From: Lachnospiraceae bacterium | GTDB taxonomy: Bacteria > Bacillota > Clostridia > Lachnospirales > Lachnospiraceae | DNA: 17,586 bases | Assembly (NCBI GenBank): GCA_900755865.1 | Contig: CAAEHZ010000475.1 | Location: forward strand, 1-17,586 | Direction: 5' to 3' | Shown here: positions 16,746-17,586 of the stretch, piece after piece | Layout: every line of letters starts with the position of its first letter | How positions within the stretch are numbered: position 1 is the first letter of the stretch | Position numbers and translations under genes: made by a program | The notes under the pieces: generated by a model | Databases searched by the model: none | The model's input: only the letters and a program-made list of their open reading frames with translations | What the model was told of the DNA's origin: nothing

Positions 16746-16847
16746 TTGTCTTTTTTTAATCTGTTTATTGACTTTTCTTAACCTTCCACATTTTTCATTT
16801 ACTTCATTTCTCCTGATTACTGTTTTGCCTTTTTCTTTGACTTTCCT

Positions 16848-17094
16848 TTATTCCTCAAGAAGCCGTCTGCCCTCTTCCCTGCTCAGAACCGTAACCGGAA
16901 TGGGAGTCACAAACATTTTTTTCTCCAGCTTTCCCAGATAAAACCGCCTGTCTGTCCCGCTGAAATTAGAAAAGGGACATTTTGATTTTTCCACCATGCA
17001 GTTCCACCAGCATACCCAGATTTAATCTGACTTTCCGTGCTTCCGCAGCCTCGCAGATACTGCCAAGCACAGCCTCTTCTGTTCTCTTTCTGCT
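16848..17094 (-). pseudogene. Possible small frameshifted ORF of unknown function
   Basis: Two overlapping reading frames carry protein-like sequence: EEAVLGSICEAAEARKVRLN and then GMLVELHGGKIK in one frame, and CPFSNFSGTDRRFYLGKLEK and MFVTPIPVTVLSREEGRRLL in the next. The second ends at a TAA at 16848. Dropping one A from the AAAA run at 16980-16983 joins them into about 80 continuous codons. I do not recognise the product. No start codon with a ribosome binding site is visible; the upstream part runs into a purine-rich stretch behind the nuclease gene. It may be a decayed gene, a lost C-terminal part of the nuclease, or chance. An overlapping 63-codon reading at 16907-17098 looks less protein-like. 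Confidence 0.3.
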
Positions 17095-17167
17095 TCACTT
17101 GGCTCTGCTTCCCGGTCGTTTCCTGTTTCTCTGATATTCCTTGCTTTCTCTTGCCTTCACTTCTTGG

Positions 17168-17202
17168 CTGTTTCCTGCTCTGCTTCTTTTCTGTTTCCTG
17201 CT
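17168..17202. repeat. Direct repeat in a purine-rich/pyrimidine-rich stretch
   Basis: CTGTTTCCTGCT occurs exactly at 17168-17179 and 17191-17202, with a degenerate third copy near 17118. The stretch 17080-17202 is strongly pyrimidine-rich on the plus strand. It starts at the stop codon of the nuclease gene. Its function is unknown. Confidence 0.5.
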
Positions 17203-17569
17203 ACTCTGCTATCCAACTGTCCCCTGTTTCATAGTCCAGTCCGATACCGGGCTGTACATTGTATACAAATACATGAAAACAGATACCCGCACCTGCATCC
17301 TCCACAGAGTACGCTTCCAGCTCCACACCTCTCGCCAGAAGCTCCGTTCCCGCAAAATACGGCGTCACCCGATAAAGCACATGGTTTTCATTGCCGTCCA
17401 CTTCCAGATACTGCATCACCTGTCTTTCCCATGGCAGCATTGCCGTTGCATTCATGTACCTGGTTCCCGTTATCAGATTTTTTTCATTTGCATTCTGCCC
17501 CGTCAACCCATACGCAATCAGGTGACACCTGTTGTACAGATACGGCGGGGTGGGATCTACGAATACCCC
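17201..17569 (-). CDS. DNA/RNA non-specific endonuclease, C-terminal part (apparent frameshift, cut by window edge)
   Basis: The frame reads VDPTPPYLYNRCHLIAYGLT and NEKNLITGTRYMN, then a segment with LYRVTPYF, EAYSVEDAGAGICFHVFVYN and VQPG, and stops at 17201. This is the EndA/Endonuclea_NS_2 type of nuclease: the His in NRCH is the expected general base and the Asn in NEKN or RYMN the expected metal ligand. Relatives are secreted or membrane-anchored nucleases of several hundred residues, so the N-terminal half lies beyond the window. The frame is closed upstream by a TAG at 17572-17570. Removing one G from the GGGGG run (17566-17570) restores a continuous frame (LNLEVGVFVDPTPPYLYN), so there is a one-base frameshift or a sequence error. 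A TTG at 17506 could start only a truncated product. Confidence 0.8.
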   Translation of the reverse strand, partial: GVFVDPTPPYLYNRCHLIAYGLTGQNANEKNLITGTRYMNATAMLPWERQVMQYLEVDGNENHVLYRVTPYFAGTELLARGVELEAYSVEDAGAGICFHVFVYNVQPGIGLDYETGDSWIAE

Positions 17570-17586
17570 CTACTTCCAAATTCAGA

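Overview
The window looks like a chromosomal piece of a Firmicute of the Clostridia, most probably a Lachnospiraceae-type gut bacterium. The reasons are purine-rich AGGAGG-type ribosome binding sites before nearly every gene, consensus TTGACA/TATAAT-style promoters, a T-box leader, a YesM-type histidine kinase beside a CUT1 sugar ABC transporter, and a GH115 glycosidase. This placement is an inference; there is no rRNA or marker gene.

Left block (1-5137, all on the minus strand, reading right to left): a lipoprotein sugar-binding protein, two MalF/MalG-type permeases, a YesM-type sensor kinase and the first 14 codons of its response regulator. The genes are tightly packed or overlapping, and a strong terminator at 5100-5128 separates them from the next block. 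This is a carbohydrate importer with its own two-component system. As is usual for this family, no ATPase is encoded with it.

Middle block (5138-8785, minus): two overlapping half-transporters forming a heterodimeric ABC exporter, with their own promoter at 8757-8785. Their motifs predict one normal and one degenerate ATP site. Next (8850-13456, minus) come a second, LplA-like lipoprotein binding protein without any permease of its own and, upstream of it, a large cytoplasmic GH115-family enzyme (xylan alpha-1,2-glucuronidase family). A divergent AraC-type regulator (13647-14558, plus) shares the 190-bp control region and is the obvious candidate regulator.

Right block (14509-17586): a CstA-family transporter (minus) whose 3' end overlaps the 3' end of the araC gene by 50 bp. 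Its 460-nt leader (16246-16709) holds a recognisable T-box riboswitch with its terminator, so transcription should respond to the charging of a tRNA. Just downstream of that terminator the leader carries two more perfect or near-perfect hairpins. One of them is a good rho-independent terminator for the opposite (plus) strand. Positions 16746-16847 are AT-rich with nothing recognisable. Beyond that lie a possible frameshifted small ORF (16848-17094), a purine-rich repeat stretch and the C-terminal part of a secreted-type DNA/RNA non-specific endonuclease that appears frameshifted 17 nt from the window edge.

The locus combines import and intracellular processing of plant oligosaccharides (binding proteins, permeases, GH115, AraC, YesM) with a separate peptide/pyruvate-type transporter under amino-acid control. 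I see no CRISPR array, insertion sequence, tRNA or rRNA.
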